From: Parabacteroides sp. PFB2-10
Lineage (GTDB): Bacteria; Bacteroidota; Bacteroidia; Bacteroidales; Tannerellaceae
Direction of reading: 5' to 3'
Length of the DNA stretch: 64,000 nucleotides
NCBI RefSeq assembly: GCF_029893085.1
Contig: NZ_JARXWI010000001.1
Coordinates: 372,001 to 436,000 of the forward strand
Under the pieces are notes generated by a model, which had not been told where the DNA came from, searched no databases, and saw only the letters and a list, made by a program, of their open reading frames with translations. A program made the translations under genes and the position numbers. The stretch's first letter is position 1; each line of letters opens with the position of its first letter. This document shows positions 52,077 through 61,606 of this stretch, piece after piece.

Positions 52077-52829
52077 CTACATCTTGGAGATCAGTGAGCG
52101 TTGGGTTAGGAATTCGTAGAATTTATCCTTGTAGCTGTCGGAGATGGGGATGTATTCTTTGCCGAATACAATGCGGTTGCGTTCGATCACTTTGATCTTC
52201 TCGGGCTGAACAATAAAGGAACGATGTACACGGATGAAGCGGCTGGCCGGGAGCATCTCTTCCATTGCCTTCATGCTGATCAGTGATAGGATAGGGCGGG
52301 CTTCGTCTTCGATGTATATTTTCACATAATCCTTCAACCCTTCGATATACAGGATCTTACGAAGCTCTACCTGAATCAGCTTGTATTCCGTTTTGATAAA
52401 GATGCTTTCGGGCTCCTCCGGAGCGGGGGCGTTGTCCGTTTTTGCCCTATCCACCGGCTCTTTCCGTACCATTTCATACCATTGCAAGGCCTTATGGGCG
52501 GCTGTCAGGAAGTCGGTATAAGCGATCGGCTTCAAGAGATAGTCGAGGGCGCTGACCTTATAACCGTCGAGCGCATATTGATTGAACGCGGTGGTGAAGA
52601 TAATGCGCGTATCGGTCGTCAATATGCGTGAGAACTCCAATCCGCTCAACTCCGGCATCTGAATATCGAGGAAGAGCAAATCGACCGGTTCGTTGGTCAA
52701 TAGGTCGATTGCTTGCAAAGCGCTGTTGAACTTGGCTTTCAATTCCAGGAAAGGAGTCTTGTTGACATAGCTCTCCAACAGGCTGACAGCCAGGGGCTCG
52801 TCGTCGATGATGCAACAGGTCAGTTTCAT
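52077..52829 (-). CDS. LytTR-family response regulator
   Basis: 250-aa two-component regulator. Receiver domain (about 1-120) with acidic pair CIIDDEP and phospho-acceptor Asp in DLLFLDIQMPELSG, plus the conserved Thr and Lys in IIFTTAFNQYALDGYKVSALDYLLKP. The C-terminal LytTR DNA-binding domain (about 145-245) contains YIEGLKDYVKIYIED and FIRVHRSFIVQPEKIKVIERNRI. Its partner kinase ends 2 bp upstream. The pair closes a seven-gene ABC efflux locus, which it may regulate. Confidence 0.94.
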   Translation of the reverse strand: MKLTCCIIDDEPLAVSLLESYVNKTPFLELKAKFNSALQAIDLLTNEPVDLLFLDIQMPELSGLEFSRILTTDTRIIFTTAFNQYALDGYKVSALDYLLKPIAYTDFLTAAHKALQWYEMVRKEPVDRAKTDNAPAPEEPESIFIKTEYKLIQVELRKILYIEGLKDYVKIYIEDEARPILSLISMKAMEEMLPASRFIRVHRSFIVQPEKIKVIERNRIVFGKEYIPISDSYKDKFYEFLTQRSLISKM

Positions 52830-52831
52830 GG

Positions 52832-53956
52832 CTAATTCCTGTGTAAGGTAATAGATAGGTAAGCGCGGTAGTTATCACCCTCTTTCCCGTAGGTAAAGGT
52901 ATGACTATGTGGATAAAGCAACGTCAGGCGCTTCCGGAGATTCGACAGACCGATACCCGAGCCGCTTTTGTCTTTATCGGTCTCTTTGGGATAATAGCTG
53001 TTGATAATCGTGCAGGTGATCTCGTCGCCCACCTGATGAATGTTAATACCAATGAACGATGGATGGCTGTTGCTTACCCCATGCTTAAAGGCATTCTCGA
53101 CCAGGGAGATAAACAATAGAGGTGCGATCTTGGCCTGTGGTGTATCGGCTTCGATAAAAGTTTTCACCTCCACATGTTCAGGCAAACGGATACGCATCAA
53201 TTCCACATAATTGTGAACAAAAGCGAGTTCACTCTCCAAAGCGACAAACGGTTGACTGCTGTCATACATCACATAGCGTAACAGACGGCTCAGTTCGTGT
53301 ACCGATTCCTGTGCTTTTTCCGGGCTGAAAGCGATCTGGCTATAGATATTATTGAGTGTATTGAACAGAAAATGCGGATTGAGCTGGCTTTTCAGGTTTT
53401 GCAACTCGGCCTGCGTACGGTTCTGTTCCAATTCTTTGCGGGCAGCTTCCACCCGATACCAACTACGGGTCACCTGAAACAATGTCCCCAACATAGCGGT
53501 AAACACAAAACGGGTCATATTCCCAAACAACATACGCATATTCCAGAAACCCTGCTCCACCCTGTTGCGCGGAGGAGGAGGAATACGCTCTGCCTGCATC
53601 GCGTCAATCGAATGAGGAAGCATCTCCATCGCCAGGTGCATCAGGAGCGAAACGACTGTTATCAGTAGGAGGTTGTACAACAGAAACCCCCAGATTTTCT
53701 TCTTGAACAGGAAATGCTCTACCAAAAACGAATAGTTGGCGTAGAACACCACCATCATAGCCACCAGGCCTATGGTAAACCGCAGGTAGGTGTCCCAGGA
53801 GATGGTCTGGTGCGTCCGGGTGGAGATCATGACAAAGGGGAAACTGAAGAATATCGCCCAGACAAGCACATGAATAAGCCAACTATGGCGCAACAGGAAC
53901 AATGACCCGGTGCGTTCCGATGGTATAGGAGTATCTATATGAGGTGTTTTTTCCAT
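52832..53956 (-). CDS. LytS/YehU-type sensor histidine kinase
   Basis: 374-aa membrane kinase. Four hydrophobic segments (about 28-150: WLIHVLVWAIFFSFPFVM, FTIGLVAMMVVFYANYSFLV, FLLYNLLLITVVSLLMH, MTRFVFTAMLGTLFQV) are followed by a His_kinase (PF06580-type) domain with the phospho-accepting His in SQLNPHFLFNTLNNIYSQI and an ATPase domain (LLFISLVENAFKHGV...GSGIGLSNLRKRLTLLYP). This family typically pairs with LytTR regulators. The signal is unknown. It is co-transcribed with the MacB-like permease upstream and the regulator downstream. Confidence 0.93.
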   Translation of the reverse strand: MEKTPHIDTPIPSERTGSLFLLRHSWLIHVLVWAIFFSFPFVMISTRTHQTISWDTYLRFTIGLVAMMVVFYANYSFLVEHFLFKKKIWGFLLYNLLLITVVSLLMHLAMEMLPHSIDAMQAERIPPPPRNRVEQGFWNMRMLFGNMTRFVFTAMLGTLFQVTRSWYRVEAARKELEQNRTQAELQNLKSQLNPHFLFNTLNNIYSQIAFSPEKAQESVHELSRLLRYVMYDSSQPFVALESELAFVHNYVELMRIRLPEHVEVKTFIEADTPQAKIAPLLFISLVENAFKHGVSNSHPSFIGINIHQVGDEITCTIINSYYPKETDKDKSGSGIGLSNLRKRLTLLYPHSHTFTYGKEGDNYRAYLSITLHRN

Positions 53957-53989
53957 GCTGTAAATGTAGTAATTTAATGGGAATCTTAT

Positions 53990-55219
53990 CTACTCATATC
54001 GAATTGCCTCGATCGGATCCAATTGGGCAGCCTTCTGTGCCGGATACCATCCGAAGAACACGCCGGTGAACGTACAGACGGCAAAAGAGAGGAAGATGGT
54101 CCATGCCTGGATAGAAACAGGGAAGTGGACAAGGATATTGACCATAAAGGCCGCTCCGACGCCGAATAATACCCCGATGATACCACCAGTCACACTAATC
54201 AGGATCGATTCGATCAGGAATTGCGCCAGGATGTCGCGTCCTTTCGCTCCGATACTCATGCGAAGACCGATCTCGCGGGTTCGCTCCGTGACCGAAACAT
54301 ACATGATATTCATAATACCGATACCTCCCACCAGGAGGGAAATACCTGCCACTGCCGCCAGTAAGACTGTCATCAGATCCGTTGTCGTCGTCATCATCTT
54401 GCTCATCTCTTCCATCGAACGGATGGTAAAATCATCTTCATCTGTCTCTCGTAGCTTGTGGTTGCGGCGAAGTATTTCCGTAATCTCATCGATCGCCTGG
54501 TCGGTATATTCTTCTTTGATCGCCGAAGCATTGATTCCCTGGATATGGGTAATGGCCAGAACTCTTTTCTGAATGGTTGTATATGGAGCTAAGATTAGGT
54601 CGTCCTGGTCCATTCCCATACTGTTATATCCTTTACTTTTTAATACCCCGACAATACGGAGTGGAATTTTATTGAAGCGGATCACTTTGCCCACCGGGTT
54701 CTCGCCGTTGGTAAACAATTCGTCGACCACCGTTTTCCCGACGACACATACCTTCGCGGCGGTGGCAATGTCCTGCGACGTAAACATATCGCCATCTTCC
54801 ACCTCGTAGCGGCGGATGTCGAGGTAGGCCTCGTTTACGCCATATACGGTGGTCGGTTTGTTGTTGGCGCCGAATATCAGTTGCCCGCTGCTGTTTACCG
54901 TAGGCGACACGGCCGACAGGTAGCGTGTTTCGTTCACGATACTTTCAAAATCGGTCAATTTCAATGTCTCCATCGAAGAGGCGCTCTGGCGCACACCACC
55001 CCGCATATCGCCGCCAGGCTGGATCATGATCATATTCGATCCCATCTCGCTGATCTGCGATTGGATACTCTTTTTCGATCCTTGTCCGATGGCCAGCATG
55101 GTGATCACCGAGGCTACGCCAATGATAATCCCCAGCATGGTGAGGAATCCGCGCATCTTATTGTTTGCCAAGGCACGGAGGGCTATTTTCAGTAAGTTTG
55201 TACCGTTCACGTCTATCAA
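53990..55219 (-). CDS. MacB-like ABC transporter permease
   Basis: 409-aa permease with an N-terminal membrane helix (MRGFLTMLGIIIGVASVITMLAIGQG), a MacB periplasmic core domain (about 45-250) and three C-terminal helices of the FtsX domain (LMTVLLAAVAGISLLVGGIGIMNIMYVSVTERTREIGLRMSIGAKGRDILAQFLIES). It is a lone permease, so the ATPase is the separate gene 24 bp upstream in transcription. Together with the adaptor and TolC genes it makes a tripartite MacAB-TolC type efflux machine. The substrate is unknown. Confidence 0.93.
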   Translation of the reverse strand: MIDVNGTNLLKIALRALANNKMRGFLTMLGIIIGVASVITMLAIGQGSKKSIQSQISEMGSNMIMIQPGGDMRGGVRQSASSMETLKLTDFESIVNETRYLSAVSPTVNSSGQLIFGANNKPTTVYGVNEAYLDIRRYEVEDGDMFTSQDIATAAKVCVVGKTVVDELFTNGENPVGKVIRFNKIPLRIVGVLKSKGYNSMGMDQDDLILAPYTTIQKRVLAITHIQGINASAIKEEYTDQAIDEITEILRRNHKLRETDEDDFTIRSMEEMSKMMTTTTDLMTVLLAAVAGISLLVGGIGIMNIMYVSVTERTREIGLRMSIGAKGRDILAQFLIESILISVTGGIIGVLFGVGAAFMVNILVHFPVSIQAWTIFLSFAVCTFTGVFFGWYPAQKAAQLDPIEAIRYE

Positions 55220-55257
55220 TTATTAATTATTAATTGCCAACTATCAATTGTCAATTT
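55216..55257. repeat. 7-bp array at ABC ATPase stop
   Basis: Six heptads (TCAATTA, TTAATTA, TTAATTG, CCAACTA, TCAATTG, TCAATTT) from 55216 to 55257. On the minus strand the last units encode the final residues and stop of the ATPase gene. Confidence 0.75.
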
Positions 55258-55999
55258 CAACCGGTAGTTTGGCTAATACTTCTGCGGCCGACTGGATATG
55301 TTCGTTCTGCGTATCGCTGACAACGCGTCCGTCTTTCAACTGGATATTGCGGCTGCTGTAATGGGCTATTTCCGGATTATGGGTTACGAAGATGATTGTT
55401 CTTCCTTCGGCATGGAGGCGCTGGAAAAGCACCAGGATATCGTAGCTGGTGCGTGTGTCTAAGTTTCCGGTTGCTTCGTCGGCCAGGATCACTGCCGGGT
55501 CGTTCACCAAAGCGCGGGCAATGGCTACGCGTTGCATCTGTCCGCCCGACATCTGATTGCTTTTGTGTTGCAACCGATCACCCAGCCCAACGGCTTTGAG
55601 CGATTCGATCGCTTTCTCCTTACGTGCTGCGGCGTTGAAAGAGGGGTTATACATCAACGGAAGTTCTACATTCTCCACCGCGGTTGTCTTAGCCAATAGG
55701 TTATAGCTTTGGAATACAAAGCCGATCTTCCGGTTGCGCAATGTGGCCCGGTCGTTCTTGCCCATCGTACGTACCGAGATACCATCTAAGAAATACTCCC
55801 CTGCCGTTGGCGTGTCTAAGCAGCCTAAGGTATTCAAGAGTGTACTCTTTCCCGAACCGGAGGTCCCCATGATCGTTACAAATTCCCCTTCATGGATCGT
55901 GAACGACACGTCGCGCAAGGCGTGAACCGTCTCTTCTCCCACCTGGAAATCCCGTTTTATATTTTCAAGGCGTATTACTGCCCCTTTCTCTTTATTCAT
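55244..55999 (-). CDS. MacB-type ABC transporter ATP-binding protein
   Basis: 251-aa ATPase of the LolD/MacB family. Walker [11 protein letters not shown]-loop [25 protein letters not shown] signature [15 protein letters not shown], Walker [13 protein letters not shown] and switch His in FVTHNPEIA are all present. It powers the adjacent permease. Its C-terminus reads through a 7-bp repeat array. It follows the adaptor gene after a 119-bp spacer with a strong hairpin. Confidence 0.95.
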   Translation of the reverse strand: MNKEKGAVIRLENIKRDFQVGEETVHALRDVSFTIHEGEFVTIMGTSGSGKSTLLNTLGCLDTPTAGEYFLDGISVRTMGKNDRATLRNRKIGFVFQSYNLLAKTTAVENVELPLMYNPSFNAAARKEKAIESLKAVGLGDRLQHKSNQMSGGQMQRVAIARALVNDPAVILADEATGNLDTRTSYDILVLFQRLHAEGRTIIFVTHNPEIAHYSSRNIQLKDGRVVSDTQNEHIQSAAEVLAKLPVEIDN

Positions 56000-56045
56000 A
56001 ATTGTTTCTTTTTATACAACCTCTCTACCACCGCAAGCGGCGGGC

Positions 56046-56111
56046 CTCCTCTCCTGACCAGGAGAGGAGCCGGATAGCATAGATCAATTATCCATTATTC
56101 ATTATCAATTC
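56046..56111. repeat. Hairpin plus heptad array in efflux operon spacer
   Basis: CTCCTCTCCT (56046-56055) pairs perfectly with AGGAGAGGAG (56060-56069) across GACC. Next come heptads TCAATTA, TCCATTA, TTCATTA, TCAATTC (56084-56111). There is no T-run, so this is more likely an RNA-processing or stability hairpin than a terminator. It lies between the adaptor and ATPase genes. Confidence 0.7.
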
Positions 56112-56118
56112 TCCCCCT

Positions 56119-57306
56119 TTATCTTCTCCCCGGAGGCCCCGGTATAAAAGGACTTCGTTCAACCGCTTCGGCTGCCGCTATCTCTCCGTTGGAGATCAAT
56201 CCGGCTACCACTTCATCACCATCCGAAAGTCCTTCTATAACCTCTGCCTTGTTTCCCCCGTTGGCTCCTATGGTGACCAGCTTAGGCACCAGGGTATTTC
56301 CCTGCAGCTGCCAGACCACCTTTTTCCCGACGGCAGGCTCCAACGAGAGATCAGCCACACTTATTTTCATCTTCGCCAGCTCTTCTTCGTCGGGGATAAA
56401 ACGGAGCGCTTTGCTCGGGATCGTCAATACATTTTCCCGTTCCATCGTATATATCGTCACATTGGCGGTCAGTCCCGGTTTCAGCTTCAGGTCGGGATTG
56501 TACGCGCTGATCACCACTTCGTAGGTAACCACATTAGAGGTAGTCGTCGCCTCCAGTCTGACCTGCGTTACCTTCCCTTCGAACACATCCTCCGGGTAGG
56601 CATCTACCTCGAAGCGCACGTTCTGTCCCTCTTCCACCTGGCCTATATCCGCCTCGTCCACATCGGCGATCACCCGCATCTGGGTCAGGTCGTTGGCGAT
56701 CGTAAACAGGGTAGGGGTACTGAATCCGGCCGCTACCGTTTGTCCTTCTTCCACCGCGCGGTTGATCACCACGCCGTCGATCGGGCTGGTAATGCGGGCG
56801 TAGGAGAGGTTACGGCGTACTTTAGTCATTTCCGACTGGGTGCGTTCGTAGCTGCTTTTTGCCTTTTCGTAATTGTAGGTAGCCGTTTCATACTCCGTGT
56901 CGCTGATCAGCTGCTTGTCATAAAGCACCTTTGAGCGGGCAAAGTTCTTTTCCTGATACTCATACTCGGTCTTGCTGCTGGCAAGCTCCGCCTCTTTCGA
57001 GACCATTTCGGCCTGCAGGTTCACCTTGTCCATTTCGGCTAAGAGTTCCCCTTTTTTCACTTCGCTGTTGTAGTCGACGTGGATGTAATCGATGATACCC
57101 GACACCTGTGTTCCTACCTCTACTTTCACCACCGGTTCCACGGTCCCGGTTGCCGTGACCGAATTAGTGATAGAGATGCGACTGGCTTTTGCTGTCTCCA
57201 ACTGCATGGCTTTGCCGGCGGATTTCCCCTTTATCAGCGGAACAGAGCAAACGGCCAGCGCAATCACTATCACACCTACGAGTATTGTTTTTTTATTCTT
57301 CTTCAT
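56119..57306 (-). CDS. MacA-like periplasmic adaptor (HlyD family)
   Basis: 395-aa membrane-fusion protein. N-terminal anchor (TILVGVIVIALAVCSVPLI), barrel-sandwich/lipoyl halves (VKVEVGTQVSGIIDYIHVDYNSEVKKGELLAEMD and ITSPIDGVVINRAVEEGQTVAAGFSTPTLFTIA), a helical hairpin (about 95-170) and beta-barrel and proximal domains towards the C-terminus. This is the standard MacA order. It links the MacB-like permease to TolC. The C-terminus PFIPGPPGRR is typical of the Bacteroidota members. Confidence 0.93.
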   Translation of the reverse strand: MKKNKKTILVGVIVIALAVCSVPLIKGKSAGKAMQLETAKASRISITNSVTATGTVEPVVKVEVGTQVSGIIDYIHVDYNSEVKKGELLAEMDKVNLQAEMVSKEAELASSKTEYEYQEKNFARSKVLYDKQLISDTEYETATYNYEKAKSSYERTQSEMTKVRRNLSYARITSPIDGVVINRAVEEGQTVAAGFSTPTLFTIANDLTQMRVIADVDEADIGQVEEGQNVRFEVDAYPEDVFEGKVTQVRLEATTTSNVVTYEVVISAYNPDLKLKPGLTANVTIYTMERENVLTIPSKALRFIPDEEELAKMKISVADLSLEPAVGKKVVWQLQGNTLVPKLVTIGANGGNKAEVIEGLSDGDEVVAGLISNGEIAAAEAVERSPFIPGPPGRR

Positions 57307-57321
57307 GATGCTATCGTTGTA

Positions 57322-58635
57322 TTAATTTATATCGATGGGTTGTTTTTGGTAGATATTCAACAGCTGAATGCTCATAACAGCCATATACTTCGTCTGAAGG
57401 AGCTCCTGCTGTGCTGCGAGTAGATTATTCTTTTCCGTCAGCATCTCCACCGTATTCTTCATGCCAAGGAAGAATTGCTGCTCGGTCAGGTTGTAGCTCT
57501 CCTTCACATAGTTGAGCCGCTCGGCCGCCGAAATATACTGGCTTTGAGCCGAGGTGGCATCGAGATAGACGCCCTCCACTTCGCGCAACAAGGCTTTCTG
57601 GGTGTTTAATAGTTCCAGTTGACTGGTGGACAGGGAGTAGCGCGCCTTGTTGACGGCTGTTTTATTCTCGCGGTTACTGTAAATGGGGATATTGATAGAG
57701 AGACCGATGTTTTCATTCAGGCGGTTCCATACCTGGTTGCCAAAAGATGCGTCAGAACCCGAAAGGTGGCCGGTACCCACACCTGCGTTCAGGGAGATGG
57801 TAGGCCAATAGCCACCTTTCGCTTTTTTAATCTCAAGTTCTGACTGATCTATAGCCAACACACTATTCCTGACCTCCGGCATCACTGCCAAAGAAGTGTT
57901 GTAGACACTCTCTTTATCAGGCAAGATCTTTAATACTTCGTTATCGGAAAGAGTCAATTCAACCAATTGCATATCATCCAGGATATCCAGTTCGAGCAAT
58001 TGTTTGAGTTGCATCTTATAGTTCTCCAGGTTGTTTTGAGAGACGACCAATTGATACTTATCCGTACTGAACTGGCTCTCCATCTGGGCAAAGTCGACAG
58101 GCGAGATGGATCCCGCCCGCAGCAGCTCCTCGGCTCTGTCGCGTTGTGCCTCCGATACCAATACGGTGTTCTCATTGACACGTACTGATTCCATGGCATA
58201 CATCACCTGCAAATAAGTCTGGACAATAGAGATACGGATGTCATCTTCACTTTGTTCAATCGCCAACACATTCATTTCATCCTGTATCTCCTGTTGTTTG
58301 ATCGCGTTGGAACGTTTCCCCGCGTCAAACAATGTCCAATTGGCACTCACATTGTAGCTACCGCTGTAGCTGTTGTTTGTCTGTACATCACTGGAAGGGT
58401 AGTTAGTGAACCCCTGGCTTACCGAAGCGGACAGCGACGGAAACAAACGCGCCTTTGCCTGCTCGGTATCCTCCGTGCCCGACAACTGGGCGATCTTTGT
58501 CTTCCGGATCTGAATGTTATGCTCGAGCGCATAATCCAAACAATCCTGTAAGCTCCATAATCTTCCTTCCGATTGGGCAAAAGCCCCGAATGGGGCAAGT
58601 AAAAGTATGCCCAATACAATCATAACCTGTTTCAT
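57322..58635 (-). CDS. TolC-family outer-membrane efflux protein
   Basis: 437-aa protein with a signal peptide (ending PFGAFAQ) and two outer-membrane efflux (OEP) repeats. Each has a long helix pair, e.g. LWSLQDCLDYALEHNIQIRKTKIAQL at the start of the first and ESVYNTSLAVMPEVRNSVLAIDQSELEIKKAKGGYWPTISLNAGVG in the second. It forms the exit duct for the MacAB-like pump. The adaptor gene follows 15 bp later in the transcript. Confidence 0.93.
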   Translation of the reverse strand: MKQVMIVLGILLLAPFGAFAQSEGRLWSLQDCLDYALEHNIQIRKTKIAQLSGTEDTEQAKARLFPSLSASVSQGFTNYPSSDVQTNNSYSGSYNVSANWTLFDAGKRSNAIKQQEIQDEMNVLAIEQSEDDIRISIVQTYLQVMYAMESVRVNENTVLVSEAQRDRAEELLRAGSISPVDFAQMESQFSTDKYQLVVSQNNLENYKMQLKQLLELDILDDMQLVELTLSDNEVLKILPDKESVYNTSLAVMPEVRNSVLAIDQSELEIKKAKGGYWPTISLNAGVGTGHLSGSDASFGNQVWNRLNENIGLSINIPIYSNRENKTAVNKARYSLSTSQLELLNTQKALLREVEGVYLDATSAQSQYISAAERLNYVKESYNLTEQQFFLGMKNTVEMLTEKNNLLAAQQELLQTKYMAVMSIQLLNIYQKQPIDIN

Positions 58636-58772
58636 CTTTTTGCCTTATTAATAGCGAACTAAAAACCGAAAGCAAAATTAAGATGAACGGGATACGCCGG
58701 CAAGCAATCTCGGCAGCGAGGTAGAAACAATAGACGAAAATGAACTTTTAATCGATGAACGCGTCGTGTGGA

Positions 58773-61109
58773 TTATTCCGTTTTGATGCTATCGACGGGA
58801 TTTGCGTTTGCCGCCATGTAACTTTGGAAGAAGACCGTTACAAAAGAGATGACAAAACATCCCAATCCCGCAAGAATAAAGAACATAGGACTCAGGTGGA
58901 TCCGGTAGGAATAGCCCGACAGCCAGTCGCGCATCAGATACCAGATGATGGGGGTTGCCACCACAAAGGCGATAAACACATAATTGAGGAAAGTGCCGAC
59001 CAGGCGGGTCAGTATCTGGGTATTGTTTGAACCGAACACTTTCCGAACACCTATCTCACGCGAGCGCTGCTGAATGAAATAGGTCGACATGGCCAGTAAG
59101 CCCAACAGCGAAAGCAGAATAGCAATGATAGCGAATATGCCAACAATTTCTGAAATTCTTTTCTGCACGGCAAAAGAATCCGCCACCTGCTGGTCGATGA
59201 ACTCACCGTTAAACTCAACGCCGAGAATCTCTTCATATTTATCTTTCACCTGTTGCCAGCCGATAAAGGGATCTCCCTGCACCTGTACCAAAATATTCCA
59301 CGGATGGAACTCTTCTGTTTTCCTTATTTGCAGATTGATCGGTTGCTTTTCCCAGAGAATATTCCGCAGGTTGAAATCTTTTATCACACCGGCAATCGGT
59401 ACATCCGGCTGGTAGAAGGTGAATGTTTCCGCTTCCATCGGCAGGTTTTGTTCCTTCAGCGCGTATTCATTCAGGTAAAAACCGTTATTGGAAGCCACAT
59501 GGTTTTCCCGGATAATCTCGATCCCCAGCATCTCCATAAAAGCGGAATCGACAATCAATGTCTGAAAACCGATCGAACGATCCTCGAATTCAATCGTGTT
59601 ATTATTTCCTCCGTTAAACGGCGTGCCGGCAGGTGTCGATACTAAAGAGACTGCGCTCAGCCGGCGAAATTCATTCGCCAGTGTCATAATTTTTTCTTTA
59701 CCACCCAGAGTCTCTGCTGGAATATCGATAATATTCTCCGTGTTATATCCCAAAGGCGCCTTCATGAGATGGTTTACCTGTGAGATCATCACCAGGGCTG
59801 CCGCCATCAGGGCAATCGTAATCGCATTCTGGAAAGTGATGAAGAAGCGGCTGAATACCATCTTTGTTTTTTTGCGGAATCCTCCCTTTACCACATCGAC
59901 CGCCTTTGTCCGGGAGATAAGCAGTGCCGGGAGAAGTCCGGTGATAAAACCGATCAGGATGATGGCAACAAGAGCCAACAACAGGTTCACCGGTGTTAGC
60001 ATCGCATAGAGGTCGATCGTTGTATCCAATATCCGCTCGGCATAGGGACGTGCGGCAAATGCCAGGAACAGTCCTATCAGGAAGGAAATAAAGGTCAGGA
60101 CAATGGATTCACCAATCAGGCGGGAGAACAGGCTCAGGCGGGAGGAACCCAACAGGCTGCGGGTAGCCATCTCCTTGGCGCGGAAACCGGTCTGGGCAAC
60201 TGTCAGGTTGATATAGTTGATCACCGCAAAGATCAGTATCAGCAAACCAACTGCCAACAGGATCATAACCAGTTGCTTGTCGCCCTTATTATACATATAC
60301 CCAAAGTTCGGCGCATAATAGGCTTCCGTAATGGGAATAAACTCTACGTTCTTCGCTATTTCCCGTTCAAAAAACCAATAAACAGTCTTGAGGTAGTCGC
60401 ACATATCTTCCGCTTTGGAAGCAAGCGATGCCCCTTCCTGCTCTTTTACAAAAGCATTGGTGGACAGGGCGTTATTGTATGTATTGCCGTCCATGTCCGA
60501 ACGGAAGCGGCGAAGGTTTTCCGTGCGGAGCAATATATCGTTGTATTTTATGACCGAGTGGCGGATATCCTTCATTACTCCATTGACCACAAACGAGATG
60601 GAATCATTCATCACCAGGGTCTTCCCGACAGGGTCTTCGCTGCCGAATACTTTGCGCGCATACGATTCGGATACCACCGCCTCGTTTTGGTTGGCCATTA
60701 CATAATCCTTATTCCCTATAACAAGCGGAAACGAAAAGAAGCGGAAGAAATTGTCGTTCACAAAGGAAACCGAACTATTCCATTTCTTACCTTCTGTCAG
60801 CACCGGGATTTCATCCTGTCCGGCAAACAGGATCGCACTTGTTACATAACAGTAATCCTCAATTTCGGGATAACGTTCCTTTAGTCGTCCGGCAATCCCA
60901 TAAGCCGACATATTATGCTGTTCGTCGCCGAGCATATAGATACGCTCCGCATCCGCGTGAAACCGGTCGGTAGTCAACTCCTGCCGGCTGTAAGTGAGGA
61001 TGAGGATGACAAACATCAACGAAACGGATAATCCAAATATTTCAATCGCTGTATACACTTTGTGCTGTCCTAAGAAGCGCAAAAAAGAATTAAATCTGAA
61101 AATAGCCAT
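58773..61109 (-). CDS. Large FtsX-like ABC transporter permease
   Basis: 778-aa permease of the two-FtsX-domain type common in Bacteroidota. An N-terminal helix (VYTAIEIFGLSVSLMFVILIL), first MacB-like periplasmic domain (about 45-270), FtsX domain 1 (LVMILLAVGLLILIFAVINYINLTVAQTGFRAKEMATRSLLGSS), a second periplasmic domain (about 450-640) and FtsX domain 2 (ISEIVGIFAIIAILLSLLGLLAMSTYFIQQRSREIGVRKVFGS). No ATPase is fused; it probably uses the ATPase at 55.2-56.0 kb. It is 137 bp upstream of the tolC gene on the same strand. Confidence 0.9.
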   Translation of the reverse strand: MAIFRFNSFLRFLGQHKVYTAIEIFGLSVSLMFVILILTYSRQELTTDRFHADAERIYMLGDEQHNMSAYGIAGRLKERYPEIEDYCYVTSAILFAGQDEIPVLTEGKKWNSSVSFVNDNFFRFFSFPLVIGNKDYVMANQNEAVVSESYARKVFGSEDPVGKTLVMNDSISFVVNGVMKDIRHSVIKYNDILLRTENLRRFRSDMDGNTYNNALSTNAFVKEQEGASLASKAEDMCDYLKTVYWFFEREIAKNVEFIPITEAYYAPNFGYMYNKGDKQLVMILLAVGLLILIFAVINYINLTVAQTGFRAKEMATRSLLGSSRLSLFSRLIGESIVLTFISFLIGLFLAFAARPYAERILDTTIDLYAMLTPVNLLLALVAIILIGFITGLLPALLISRTKAVDVVKGGFRKKTKMVFSRFFITFQNAITIALMAAALVMISQVNHLMKAPLGYNTENIIDIPAETLGGKEKIMTLANEFRRLSAVSLVSTPAGTPFNGGNNNTIEFEDRSIGFQTLIVDSAFMEMLGIEIIRENHVASNNGFYLNEYALKEQNLPMEAETFTFYQPDVPIAGVIKDFNLRNILWEKQPINLQIRKTEEFHPWNILVQVQGDPFIGWQQVKDKYEEILGVEFNGEFIDQQVADSFAVQKRISEIVGIFAIIAILLSLLGLLAMSTYFIQQRSREIGVRKVFGSNNTQILTRLVGTFLNYVFIAFVVATPIIWYLMRDWLSGYSYRIHLSPMFFILAGLGCFVISFVTVFFQSYMAANANPVDSIKTE

Positions 61110-61606
61110 GATTTTTTATTTTTATCTATAAATGCAAAGACTGTGCCAATCGGATTAACCTGTTGTATAGCAACGGTATGTGTCGAATTCATTCCGAAGA
61201 GGAATGTCCATAAATTAGACAATCCTGTCTATATTTTTTACAGTCCTGCGCAGACTTGTTGTGTGTGAACAAATGTTAACATATCCATTTTTGGCGAAAC
61301 CCCCAATTTACGATTTGTAATTTTCGCCCGACTTTGCGCGCAAAAAGGCGGGACTTCGGAGACAAACTCCCGGGAGAAACACTTTTTAACGTATGGATTT
61401 GTAAGCAAAACGGCCGTTTTACTTACAATCGATATTTTAACATTTTGCCTTTGCCGTGCAATAATAAACGGTACATAGGTTAAATATTACTAATCGAATA
61501 GGGCAATCCATAAATTATTTGTTCTTTTGCAGGGAAATTGGGAGGGGTGTGTTTTGTCGGCACTTCTCCTTTTTCTCTTAATATTTCAAACAACAGGTAT
61601 TGTCTA
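61110..61606. other. Divergent intergenic region before ftsX with repeat copy B
   Basis: 497 bp between the minus-strand permease and ftsX. Its main content is copy B of the dispersed repeat (61349-61446). Apart from this I see AT-rich DNA and no clear promoter consensus or RNA gene. Confidence 0.6.
61349..61446. repeat. Dispersed structured repeat, copy B
   Basis: Near-identical to 17071-17167 in the same orientation, from CGGGACTTCGG to the AACATTTT end. The internal hairpin has GTAAGCAAAAC facing GTTTTACTTAC; relative to copy A one arm base has changed so that the minus-strand RNA would form a G-U pair. Weaker similarity extends about 40 bp upstream. Confidence 0.85.
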
